Below, piece by piece: positions 54,253 to 63,900 of a DNA stretch of 64,000 nt. The notes beneath the pieces are model-generated. The model saw only the letters and a program-made list of their open reading frames with translations, did no database searches and had not been told where the DNA came from. Position 1 is the stretch's first letter, and the number at the start of each line of letters is the position of its first letter. Source of the stretch: Gemmobacter aquaticus (GTDB taxonomy: Bacteria > Pseudomonadota > Alphaproteobacteria > Rhodobacterales > Rhodobacteraceae); contig NZ_VOAK01000022.1 in NCBI RefSeq assembly GCF_007859075.1, positions 124,001 to 188,000 on the forward strand. Direction: 5' to 3'. A program made the position numbers and the translations under genes.

Positions 54253-55701
54253 ATGAACGCGATTGATACCGCCCGGATCGAGACCGGCCTGCTGATCGGG
54301 GCCGAGTTCCAGCTGGGGCAAGAGACGCCCGAGCCGATCCTGAACCCGCGCACCGGCGCGCTGATCCTGAACGTGGCCGAGGCATCGCTGGCACAGGTGG
54401 ATGGGGCCGTGGCCGCCGCGCGCAAGGCGTTCGAGGGCTGGTCGCGCACGACACCGGCGGAACGTTCGGCCGCCCTTCTGCGCATCGCCGACCGGGTCGA
54501 GGCCGAGGCCGCAGCCTTTGCCGCGCTTGAGGCGCTGAACTGCGGCAAGCCGATCAATGCCGCCCTGAATGACGAGATCCCGGCAATCGTTGACTGCTAC
54601 CGCTTCTTCGCAGGCGCGGTGCGTACACAGCACGGGCAGGTTGCGGGCGAATATCTGGCCGGCCATACCAGCATGATCCGCCGTGACGCGGTGGGTGTGG
54701 TGGCCTCCATCGCGCCCTGGAACTATCCGCTGATGATGATGGCGTGGAAGCTGGGCCCGGCCATCGGGGGCGGCAATACTGTCGTCTTCAAGCCCAGTGA
54801 GCAGACGCCGCTGACCGCGCTCAAGATGGCTCGTATCCTGGCCGAGGAACTGCCCGAGGGTGTCGTGAACGTCATCACCGGACGCGGCCAGACGGTCGGT
54901 AACTACCTGATCAATCATCCCGGCGTCGACATGATCTCGCTGACAGGCGACGTGGCCACGGGCCGCAAGATGCTGGATGCCGCGTCAAAGACCGTCAAGC
55001 GCACCCATCTGGAACTGGGAGGCAAGGCCCCGGTCGTGGTGTTTGACGATGCCGATGTATCTGAGGTGGTCGAGGGTCTGCGTGCATTTGGCTACTACAA
55101 CGCAGGGCAGGACTGCACCGCCGCCTGCCGGATCTATGCGGGCAAGAAGGTTTATGACCGTCTGGTGGCCGACCTTTCCTCGGCCGTCTCTGGCATCGCG
55201 CTGGCGAATGAGGATGACACCACGAACGAGATCGGCCCGCTGATCTCACTGCGCCAGCGTGACCGGGTTGCGAGCTTCGTGAACCGCGCGCGTGAGTTGT
55301 CGCATATCGAGGTGACGGCAGGCGGCGAAGTGATGGATCAGGGCTATTACTACCGCCCCACCGTCATCGCCGGCGCGCGCCAGGAGGACGAGATCGTGCG
55401 GCGCGAGGTCTTTGGCCCGGTCGTCTCGATCACGCCGTTCTCGGATGTGGACCAGGCGGTCACTTGGGCCAATGACAGTGACTACGGCCTCGCCTCCAGT
55501 GTCTGGACAAAGGACGTTGGCCGCGCCATGGCGACGGCGGCACGGCTGCGCTACGGCTGCACCTGGATCAACACCCACTTCATGCTGGTCAACGAGATGC
55601 CGCATGGCGGACTGAAGCAATCGGGCTACGGCAAGGACATGTCCTCGTATGCGCTCGAGGACTACACCGTCGTCCGCCATGTGATGATCAAGCACGGCTG
55701 A
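54253..55701 (+). CDS. patD: 4-aminobutyraldehyde dehydrogenase (PatD/YdcW-like)
   Basis: A 482-residue NAD-dependent aldehyde dehydrogenase. The general-base region [16 protein letters not shown] and the nucleophile region [13 protein letters not shown] are intact, as is [12 protein letters not shown] of the cofactor site. It would oxidise 4-aminobutyraldehyde, the putrescine breakdown product, to GABA. AGGGAGAAG precedes ATG 54253; the longer frame from 53617 is a shadow. No putrescine aminotransferase or oxidase is encoded nearby. Confidence 0.87.
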   Translation: MNAIDTARIETGLLIGAEFQLGQETPEPILNPRTGALILNVAEASLAQVDGAVAAARKAFEGWSRTTPAERSAALLRIADRVEAEAAAFAALEALNCGKPINAALNDEIPAIVDCYRFFAGAVRTQHGQVAGEYLAGHTSMIRRDAVGVVASIAPWNYPLMMMAWKLGPAIGGGNTVVFKPSEQTPLTALKMARILAEELPEGVVNVITGRGQTVGNYLINHPGVDMISLTGDVATGRKMLDAASKTVKRTHLELGGKAPVVVFDDADVSEVVEGLRAFGYYNAGQDCTAACRIYAGKKVYDRLVADLSSAVSGIALANEDDTTNEIGPLISLRQRDRVASFVNRARELSHIEVTAGGEVMDQGYYYRPTVIAGARQEDEIVRREVFGPVVSITPFSDVDQAVTWANDSDYGLASSVWTKDVGRAMATAARLRYGCTWINTHFMLVNEMPHGGLKQSGYGKDMSSYALEDYTVVRHVMIKHG

Positions 55702-55763
55702 CAAAAGCCATTCGCCGCAGGGGATTGCGGCGCGGGCGGGGGTGGTGCATCGGGGCCCGCCTC

Positions 55764-55806
55764 AAACTCCGGGGAGCGTGCGAGCGCCCCCCGGAGTTTC
55801 TTTTTG
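55764..55806 (+). terminator. Intrinsic terminator of polyamine operon
   Basis: AAACTCCGGGG (55764-55774) pairs perfectly with CCCCGGAGTTT (55789-55799), followed by CTTTTT. It sits between convergent patD and RND genes. Confidence 0.88.
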
Positions 55807-55811
55807 GCCGC

Positions 55812-58800
55812 TCAGGCCGCCACGGCAGGCTTGCGGCGCAGCCGGCTGACGGCATCCAGCACAAAGACGAAGAACACCGGCACAAAGAAGATCGCAAGGA
55901 TCGTGGCCGAGATCATCCCGCCGATCACCCCGGTGCCGATGGCGTTCTGGCTGGCGGCCGAGGGGCCCGTCGCGATGGCCAGCGGCACAACCCCCATCGT
56001 GAAGGCCAGCGAGGTCATCAGGATCGGCCGGAAGCGCAGCTTCGCGGCCTCGACTGCCGCCTCGATCAGGCTTTGTCCCTCGGCGCGCAGCTCCTTGGCA
56101 AACTCGACGATCAGGATGGCGTTCTTGGCCGAAAGCCCGATGATCGCGATGAGGCCCACCTTGAAGTAGACGTCATTGGGCATGTCGCGCAGCATCACCG
56201 CAACCACGCATCCCAGCACGCCCAAGGGCACCACCAGCATCACTGAAAGCGGGATCGACCAGCTTTCATAGAGACCCGACAGCAGCAGGAACACGAAGAC
56301 GATCGACATCGCGTACAGCAGGGTCGAGGTGCTGCCCGACTTGATCTCTTCCAGCGACTGGCCTGACCATTCGTAGCCAAACCCGGGCGGAAGTTGCGAT
56401 GCCAGACGCTCCATTTCAGCCATGGCATCGCCCGAGCTGAAGCCCGGCGCGGCCTGACCCGACAGGCGGACGGCCGGATAGCCGTTGTAGCCCACCACCT
56501 GCGACGGCCCCATCTGCCAGCGGAGCTGCGCGAAGGACGAGAAGGGCACCATGCCGCCGTTGGTGTTGGGCACCATCAGCTTCAGGATGTCCTCGGCCTG
56601 CATCCGCGCATTTGCATCCGCCTGAAGGATCACGCGCTGCAGTTTTCCGTTGTTGGGAAAGTCGTTGACGTAGGATGACCCCAGATACTGCGAAATCGTG
56701 GCGTTGATCGCGGCGAAGGTCACGCCAAAGGTATCGGCCTTCTCTCGGTCGATCTCTACCTGCACCTGTGCCGATGCAGGCATGCCTTCGGGATACATAC
56801 CGACGATGATGCCACCCTGCGCGGCGCCCGCCATCAACTGCCCGGCGGCGGCCTGCAAGGCCTGCTGGCCTAGACCGGAGCGGTCCTGCAGACGGAACGA
56901 GAACCCGCCCGAGGTGCCAAAGCCCGCGATCGCAGGCGGCGAAAGCGCGAACACCCGTGCATCCCGCATGCCGTAAAGCTGCATGTTGGCCGCATTGGCG
57001 ATATCCTGCGCTGAACGGTCACGCTCGGCCCAGTCTTTCAGGGTGATGAACATCAGGCCCGCATTTGTGCCCTGACCCGAGAAGCTGAACCCACGGATCG
57101 CAACCACGTTCTCGACCGCATCATCGGCCATGAAGTGCTCGCTGATCGACTTGAGCGCGGCATCGGTGCGGTTCACCGATGAGGCGGGCGGGGTCTGCAC
57201 GTCAGCGATCAGATAGCCCTGATCCTCGTTCGGCAGGAAGCCCGTGGGCAGGCGCACGAAGCCAAGCGCCGTCAGGGTGACGAGACCGAGGTAGATCAGC
57301 ATCATCAGCACCGTTCGCCGCGTGATGATCGAGAGACTGCGGCCATAGCGCTGGGTCAGCTTCTCGAAGCTGCGGTTGAACCAGCCAAAGAAGCCGCCGC
57401 GCTCGTGATGCCCGCTGACGGGTTTCAGGAACGTCGCGCACAGCGCAGGCGTCAGGGTCAGTGCAAGGAAGGCCGAGAACAGGATCGACACCACCATGGT
57501 CAGCGCGAACTGGCGGTAGATGATGCCGGTCGCGCCAGGGAAAAAGGCCATCGGGATGAACACGGCTGCCAGAACCAGCGTGACGCCGACAATCGCGCCT
57601 GTGATCTGGCCCATGGCCTTTTCGGTCGCTTCTCGCGGTGGCAGGCCTTCGGTTGCCATGATCCGCTCGACGTTTTCGATGACCACGATGGCATCGTCGA
57701 CAAGGATGCCGATGGCAAGAACCATCGCGAACATCGTCAGCACGTTGATCGAGAAGCCCGCCATATACATCACGCCGATCGTGCCCATCAACGCGATCGG
57801 GACCACGATCGTGGGGATCACGGTGTAGCGGAAGTTCTGCAGGAAGATGAACATCACGATGAACACCAGAACCACAGCTTCGATCAGCGTATGCACCACC
57901 TTTTCGATCGAGGCTGCCACGAAAGGCGCGGTGTCATAGGGGATCGAATAGCTGACGCCCTCCGGGAAGAACTTTGACAGCTCCTCCATCTTGGCAGCGA
58001 TGGCCGCCGAGGTCTGGAGGGCATTGCCGGTGCTGGTCAGCTGCACGCCGATGGCGGCGGTGGGCTGGTTGTTGAGCCAGGTTGATTGGGCGTAGCTTTC
58101 CGATCCGATCTCAACCCGCGCGACGTCCTTCAGCCGGACCAGAGATCCGTCCGGGTTCGAGCGCAGCACGATGTTCTCGAATTCTTCGATTGTGCTGAGC
58201 TGACCCTTGATCAGGACCGTCGCGGTCAGTTGCTGGGCAAGCGGGTTCGGTTCCGCCCCGATGGCCCCGGCCGAGACCTGCGCGTTCTGGGCACGGATCG
58301 CGGTGGAGACATCGGCCGTTGAAAGCCTGAGGCCTGTCATCTTCGACGGATCGAGCCATACCCTGAGCGCGCGTTCGGACGAGAACACCTGCGCGCTACC
58401 CACGCCCGAGATCCGGCGCAGTTCGCCGACCACGTTGCGGTTGACGTAGTCCCCCAGGTCGGTCGCATCGCGGCTGCCGTCTTCCGAGGTCAGCGCCACC
58501 ACCAGAAGGAAACCTGCGCCTGCCTCTTCGACCTGGATGCCCTGATCGATCACGCTTTGCGGCAGCAGGGGCTCTACCCGGCGGACGGCGTTCTGCACAT
58601 CTACCTGGGCATCGCCGGTATCCGTGCCGGGCTCAAAGGTTGCCGTGATCGACACCGCGCCCGACGAGTCGGCAGTCGATTCGAAATACATGATCCCTTC
58701 GACGCCGTTCAGCTCTTCCTCGATGGGCTGGGCGACACTGCGGTGGATCTCTTCAGGAGAGGCCCCGACATAGAAGGTCGAAACCGAGATCTGCGGCGGG

Positions 58801-58916
58801 GCGACCGACGGGTATTGCGCAACCGGAATGATCGGAAGCGCCACCAGCCCGGCGATCACGATAAAGATCGCGATAACCCAGGCCAGAACCGGACGGTGGA
58901 TGAAGAAATGGGCCAT
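55812..58916 (-). CDS. RND efflux pump inner-membrane transporter (HAE-1, AcrB/MexB type)
   Basis: A 1034-residue drug/proton antiporter. Twelve membrane helices with two large periplasmic loops fit the HAE-1 layout. The proton-relay aspartates are D407 and D408 in GILVDDAIVVIENVER, at the AcrB numbering. A Lys in GLSAKNAILIVEFA matches the TM10 Lys. FFIHRPVLAWVIAIFI opens the protein. It forms one minus-strand operon with the adaptor and TetR genes. No TolC-type channel is encoded beside it, so a housekeeping channel is probably used. Confidence 0.95.
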   Translation of the reverse strand: MAHFFIHRPVLAWVIAIFIVIAGLVALPIIPVAQYPSVAPPQISVSTFYVGASPEEIHRSVAQPIEEELNGVEGIMYFESTADSSGAVSITATFEPGTDTGDAQVDVQNAVRRVEPLLPQSVIDQGIQVEEAGAGFLLVVALTSEDGSRDATDLGDYVNRNVVGELRRISGVGSAQVFSSERALRVWLDPSKMTGLRLSTADVSTAIRAQNAQVSAGAIGAEPNPLAQQLTATVLIKGQLSTIEEFENIVLRSNPDGSLVRLKDVARVEIGSESYAQSTWLNNQPTAAIGVQLTSTGNALQTSAAIAAKMEELSKFFPEGVSYSIPYDTAPFVAASIEKVVHTLIEAVVLVFIVMFIFLQNFRYTVIPTIVVPIALMGTIGVMYMAGFSINVLTMFAMVLAIGILVDDAIVVIENVERIMATEGLPPREATEKAMGQITGAIVGVTLVLAAVFIPMAFFPGATGIIYRQFALTMVVSILFSAFLALTLTPALCATFLKPVSGHHERGGFFGWFNRSFEKLTQRYGRSLSIITRRTVLMMLIYLGLVTLTALGFVRLPTGFLPNEDQGYLIADVQTPPASSVNRTDAALKSISEHFMADDAVENVVAIRGFSFSGQGTNAGLMFITLKDWAERDRSAQDIANAANMQLYGMRDARVFALSPPAIAGFGTSGGFSFRLQDRSGLGQQALQAAAGQLMAGAAQGGIIVGMYPEGMPASAQVQVEIDREKADTFGVTFAAINATISQYLGSSYVNDFPNNGKLQRVILQADANARMQAEDILKLMVPNTNGGMVPFSSFAQLRWQMGPSQVVGYNGYPAVRLSGQAAPGFSSGDAMAEMERLASQLPPGFGYEWSGQSLEEIKSGSTSTLLYAMSIVFVFLLLSGLYESWSIPLSVMLVVPLGVLGCVVAVMLRDMPNDVYFKVGLIAIIGLSAKNAILIVEFAKELRAEGQSLIEAAVEAAKLRFRPILMTSLAFTMGVVPLAIATGPSAASQNAIGTGVIGGMISATILAIFFVPVFFVFVLDAVSRLRRKPAVAA

Positions 58917-58928
58917 GTTTGCCTGCCC

Positions 58929-60083
58929 TCAGTTCTGCGGCGCGTCAGTGGCCGCGGGCTGCCACGGTTCGGGGACGACGGCGGCGCCCGGGAACAGCTT
59001 CTGCGCCCCCTCGACCACAACCTTGTCCCCGGCGTTCAGACCACTCTCGACGATCCATGACGAGCCGACCGAGGTGCCAAGCCGGATTGACCGGACGGAA
59101 ACCTTGTTGTCGGTGCCGATGACATAGACCTGCGCATTGCCTTGGGCATCTCGCTGCACGGCCATCTGCGGCACTGCCAGCGCGTGCTCGCGGACGGCCT
59201 GTTCGACGGCGACGCGAACGTAAAGCCCCGGAAGCAAAAGGTTTTTTGTATTCGGGAACTCGCCGCGCATCGTGACCTGTCCGGTCAACTCGTCCACGGT
59301 CGCTTCCGAGAACAGAACCTCACCGGGCTGTTCGTATTCGGTCCCGTCGTCAAAGTAGAGACGCATCTGTGCGGTATTCGCATCGACGGCAACCAGCTCG
59401 CCCACCTCAAGCGCACGGCGCAGCTTGAACAGCTCGGCCGAGGATTGCGTAAAGTCGACATAGACCGGGTCAAGCTGCTGGATCGTTGCCATGATCTCGG
59501 TCTGCGCGGTCACCAGCGCGCCCTCGGTCACCAGTGCCCGGCCAATGATGCCGGAGATCGGCGCCTTGACCTCGGTGTAGTCGAGATTGAGCTGCGCCTC
59601 GGCCAGCGCGGCTTCGGCAATCGCCACATCCGCGTCCGCCTGGGCAAGAGTGGTGACCGCGTTCTCAAGATCGACGCCTGCGGTGATATTGCGATCACGC
59701 AGGGTCTGGGCGCGCTTCTGCTGGTCTTGCGCGTTCAGCTGACCAGCTTTGGCCTTGGCGAGCGTCGCCTCGGCACTGGCGACACGCACACGGAATGGCG
59801 CAGGGTCGATGCGATAGAGCACGTCACCTGCCTTGACGGTGCTGCCCTGCTCAAACACCCGCTCCAGCACGATTCCACTGATCCGCGGACGAACCTCGGC
59901 CAGTCGCGTGGCCGAGACACGGCCCGGCAGTTCATTGATCACCGGCAGAGGCTGGGGCTTCAGCTCCAGAAAGCTGACCGGCGTTGGGGGCATCTCTCCG
60001 CCTTGCTGAGAGATCGCAGCAGGAGCAAGGAAGGGCAGGCAGAGCGCCGCAACCAGAATCCGGAATGAGAGGGGGCGTTTCAT
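58929..60083 (-). CDS. RND efflux periplasmic adaptor (MFP, AcrA type)
   Basis: A 384-residue membrane fusion protein with a signal peptide (AAISQQG). Blocks are LPGRVSATRLAEVRPRISGIVLER, the LNYTEVKAP-like LDYTEVKAPISGIIGRALV, and a C-terminal LPGLYVRVAVEQ barrel. A coiled-coil hairpin lies between the two halves of the lipoyl domain. It bridges the RND pump and an outer-membrane channel. Twelve bases separate it from the RND gene. Confidence 0.94.
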   Translation of the reverse strand: MKRPLSFRILVAALCLPFLAPAAISQQGGEMPPTPVSFLELKPQPLPVINELPGRVSATRLAEVRPRISGIVLERVFEQGSTVKAGDVLYRIDPAPFRVRVASAEATLAKAKAGQLNAQDQQKRAQTLRDRNITAGVDLENAVTTLAQADADVAIAEAALAEAQLNLDYTEVKAPISGIIGRALVTEGALVTAQTEIMATIQQLDPVYVDFTQSSAELFKLRRALEVGELVAVDANTAQMRLYFDDGTEYEQPGEVLFSEATVDELTGQVTMRGEFPNTKNLLLPGLYVRVAVEQAVREHALAVPQMAVQRDAQGNAQVYVIGTDNKVSVRSIRLGTSVGSSWIVESGLNAGDKVVVEGAQKLFPGAAVVPEPWQPAATDAPQN

Positions 60084-60089
60084 TTGTCT

Positions 60090-60671
60090 TCACCTAACGG
60101 AGTGTTCAGGGTGATTCGGATCTTGGGATGCAGTCAGAAGATCCATGATATCGTCAGCGATCTCTTGGCGTCTGTCCGAAGAGAAAGCGTGAAAGCCGGA
60201 ATATTCAAGGCATTGCAGCCCGTGAATCGCAAGGTAGGCAAGGATCGCCCGGCGGGGGGCGGGGGAGTCCGTGTCGATCCGGTTCAGATCTTCGGCCACG
60301 GTGCGGGCGATAATGGCCCGGCAGGATTCGCTGTCCCCGGTGCCCGAAGCCACGATCGTCGCAACATCGAGGTCATCTGCCGTCGGCTCCTCGCGCAGGC
60401 AATCGACCCAGCCCCGCAGCCAGGCATCGGTGGCATCCCCATGCAGGCTGGCCCGGTCCGTGATGTTGGCCCGCCATTCGGACAGGCGGGTGTCGATATA
60501 GGCCTCTAGCAGGGCAGACTTGCTGCCAAAGTCATAAAGGACGCTGGATTTGCTGATGCCGGCCGCCTTGGCCACTGCGTCGATGCTGAGTGCGGCAAAG
60601 CCACGCTCGCGCACCACGGTCTCGATCGCGCGCAAGGTCGCCTGACGGTCGATTGTCTTCCTGCGTCCCAT
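60090..60671 (-). CDS. TetR family regulator of the RND pump
   Basis: A 193-residue repressor. The N-terminal HTH is RKTIDRQATLRAIETVVRERGFAALSIDAVAKAAGISKSSVLYDFGSK. The C-terminal ligand domain is all-helical. ATG 60671 matches typical TetR openings (MGRRKT); the TTG at 60695 is unlikely. A 28-bp palindrome covers its promoter, pointing to autoregulation of the tetR-mfp-rnd operon. Its coding end is six bases from the adaptor gene. Confidence 0.9.
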   Translation of the reverse strand: MGRRKTIDRQATLRAIETVVRERGFAALSIDAVAKAAGISKSSVLYDFGSKSALLEAYIDTRLSEWRANITDRASLHGDATDAWLRGWVDCLREEPTADDLDVATIVASGTGDSESCRAIIARTVAEDLNRIDTDSPAPRRAILAYLAIHGLQCLEYSGFHAFSSDRRQEIADDIMDLLTASQDPNHPEHSVR

Positions 60672-60681
60672 GCGCGCCCCA

Positions 60682-60709
60682 GAATATCGGTCCAATCGTT
60701 CGGATATTC
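60682..60709. promoter_or_regulatory. Palindromic operator candidate for TetR
   Basis: GAATATC (60682-60688) and GATATTC (60703-60709) are perfect inverted arms separated by 14 bases, centred 24 bases upstream of the tetR ATG. Size and place match TetR-type operators. Confidence 0.6.
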
Positions 60710-60967
60710 CTGTTGGGCGGGGCGGTCAAGCACGGATTCTGCACAACACTGGGCGATGAGGCACGGTCTTGTACTACATCTGGCTCAGTGATCCGTTCAT
60801 GCTAGGTTCATCAAGGCTTGCCCCTGAGGCGAAAACGGCGCAAAATATCAAGATTGCCGATAAGCATTCCTGCCCTTTGCCCGCAGGACTGCAGTGTGTG
60901 ATTGCTTCCCTTGCCGTTCGGCCGCCGGTCGCACCCTGGGCGTTTATCGTGGAGTTGAAGGCAGACA
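60710..60967. other. Upstream region of the NRPS-like gene
   Basis: These 258 bases between the palindrome and the GTG at 60968 hold no supported gene. Open frames here are short and lack ribosome sites. GGAG (60951) and GAAGG (60957) precede the GTG. No convincing Fur, RirA or Irr box is seen. Confidence 0.5.
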
Positions 60968-63900
60968 GTGACACGAACCGTCCGTTTCCGGCAGTTTGCG
61001 GCCTCGACGCAATCGATCCTGGAAGAGCTTCTTGCTCCCCTTGTCGACAGGGCTGAGCGCGATGGTGCCAGTTCGCCGGCATCGCAGTCGATTGATTTTC
61101 GCCAAGCAGCGTCCAGCCGGTCGCCAGCAGCTGCCCTAGGTGCAGCGCACGCCCTTGCCGAGGTACCCGCTGCCAACACATGCACCGCCGCATTTGCCGA
61201 GATAGGAGAGCGCGGATTCGCGCTGGTGCTGATGCCGCCCGCAGGAACCAGCATTCCGGTTGGCGCATTTTGCGCGGTTGTCGACGCTGTTTCTGTCAGG
61301 TTTGGGCAGTGGAAGGGTTCGACAGGTGCCGCCGAACAGCTTGCGATCACGGATCGCGCGGCGTCGACTGCGATCCTTCTGCATCACGGGGCTGCGCGCT
61401 CGGTGCTGATCCATGCCGCCGATGGGTCGATCTGCCTGATGAAGCACGAGGCCCAGACCGGCGTTTCCGGATCGACGCTGAGGTCGGTCGCGCAGCGCTG
61501 TGGCACGGATATGGAAGGTCTTCTGGTATCGACATGGGCTCTGATTCTGGCCCGGACCTGCGGCCTGGACCATGCGGCCTTTGCGACCCGCGGGGATGCG
61601 ACCTCAGGGAAAGTGGAACTGCGCACCGTTGATCTGGTGGGATGCAAGACCCTGTCTGATCTGTTGGGGGCCGCACATGCAGAGACCGGCGCACCGCAGA
61701 TGGAAGTTGCGCAGCTTGCCAACTGGCCAGAGCATGCGGATCGCCAGCCGGTCTACGAGACGCTGCTGGACACAACGGGCACTGGGGCCGACGCGATTGG
61801 ACTGACCTTTCAGGTGCGTGCTGAGATCGGCAGTGATGGCCCGGTGACCCTGCTTGCCCGGCAGTTGCCCGGCGGAGAGGCGAACCCGCTCTCTGCCTTC
61901 CTGCAGGGCGCTTCGCTGACTGCCGGTTTTGCACGGCTGCTCGACGCGACCTCTACCGCCGGCCCAGATTCAGCGCTTTGCGCTTTGGACATGCTTGATC
62001 CGGGCGAGCGGGCCGAGTTGCTGCGCCTTGCCTCGCCGGATGTGGAACTGGCCGAGGCATCACCGTGCCCAATCACGCGCTTCGAGGCGATCGCCGCGGC
62101 ACAGCCCGAAGCCTGGGCGCTGATCTCCGACACCGATGGCGATGCCATCACCTACGTTCAGCTTGACCGGCGGGCGAACGCGCTTGCCCACCGGCTGGGC
62201 AAGGTAGGCTGCGGCCCCGAGCGCATCTGTGCGATCAACCTGCCGCGCGGGGTGGAATTCATCATCGCAATGCTCGCGGTCCTGAAGTGCGGGGGTGCCT
62301 TCCTGCCTCTGGACATGGCGCTCCCCGAGACCGAGCGCGCTATTCGCGCGGCCGAGGCAGGCGTCGATGTCGTGATCGGGCATGAGGGGCTGGCCGGTCT
62401 TGCGGTTGCCGTTCTGGCCCCGGATGCAGCGCAGCGGGACGATCCGCCGGCGCGCCCGGCACCCGATGTCGGACGGCTGGCCTATCTGATCCATACGTCG
62501 GGTTCGACCGGGCGGCCAAAGGGGGTCATGGGCACCACCGGCGCGCTCTCGGCACACGCCTCGGCGGTGATCGCGGCCTATGGTCTTCACGCTGAAGATC
62601 GGGTCCTGCACTTTGCCTCGCCGGGCTTTGACGTCGCGCTGGAAGAGATTTTCCCGACGCTCCTTTGCGGCGCTCTCCTCGTCGTCCGGGCCGAGGACAG
62701 GGCTGAATCGATAAATGCGTTCCTCACGCTTCTGCAGGCCAGGAAGCTGACTGTGCTGAACCTGCCTGCAAGTTTCTGGCATGTTCTGGTCACTGAGATG
62801 GCCCATCGCAACCTGCGTTTGCCCGAGTCGGTTCGACTTGTCGTCACCGGCAGCGAGCGGATCCTGCCCGCGGCGCTGGCGCAATGGCAGCAGCTTGCGC
62901 CGGGATGCAGATGGATCAATGGCTATGGCCCGACCGAGACCACCATTACCGCGACGATCCACGCGCCCGATTTGACGGGACCGCCCGTTGACCCTGTTGC
63001 CGATGTTCCCATCGGGCGCCCGCTGGCCCATGCGACGGCGCATGTCCTTGCATTTGATGGAAGTCTTGCCCCCCCTGGGGCAGAGGGGACACTGCACATC
63101 GGTGGCCCGGCCGTAACGCGCGGCTATCTGCACCAGCCTGAGGCGACGGCCGCAGTCTTCGGGTCAGATCCGTTCGGGTCAGTGGGTGGACGTCTCTACA
63201 ACACCGGCGACAGGGCGCGCTGGCGTCCCGATGGGGCGCTTGACTTCCTCGGGCGGCGTGACCGGCAGGTGAAGCTGCGCGGGCAGCGCATCGACCTTGG
63301 CGAGATCGAGCGTGCCCTAGGCCAGTTTGACGCGGTGCGCGAGGCACGTGTGGCGGTTGACGCCGCGGGAACGGATGCCGCGCGGCTGATCGCGTGGGTC
63401 ACCGGCCCGGATATGGCCGAAGGTCGGCCTGTGCCTGCGGGATTGGTCGAGAATGTCGCGCGCCATATGTCGGGGGCGACACGACCTGTGATCGTGCCGG
63501 TGTCGGGTTTTCCACTAAAGCCGAATGGCAAGGTGGATATGGCAGCCCTGCCCCGCCCGGTCTTCCGAGGCGGCGCGCCAGAGTCTGGCCCGGTTGATGC
63601 GCAGACCGAGGCCGTCCTCGCCTGCCTGGCCGAGGTTCTGGGCAAGGGTGCGACAGATCCGGACATGGACATTCGCGACCTCGGGGCGAATTCATTGGTC
63701 GCGCTACGGCTCGCCTCGGTGCTGGAGGGGCGCTTTGGCCGCCCGGTTGTAGCGACAGATCTCTATCGAAACCCGACAGCGCGCAAGATTGCCCGCTTTC
63801 TTGAAACTGAGTTCGACGTTCCGCGCACGGTGGTGCCAATCCAGACCGGCGGCACCAAGCCCCCCTTCCTTGCGGTGCATGTGCTGGGCGAGAAAGAGAT

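Noticed and set aside
60710-60967. Iron-responsive (Fur, RirA or Irr) site before the NRPS-like gene
   Set aside because: TGATCCGTTCA near 60786 has the wrong spacing for a RirA box and no Irr or Fur palindrome is present.
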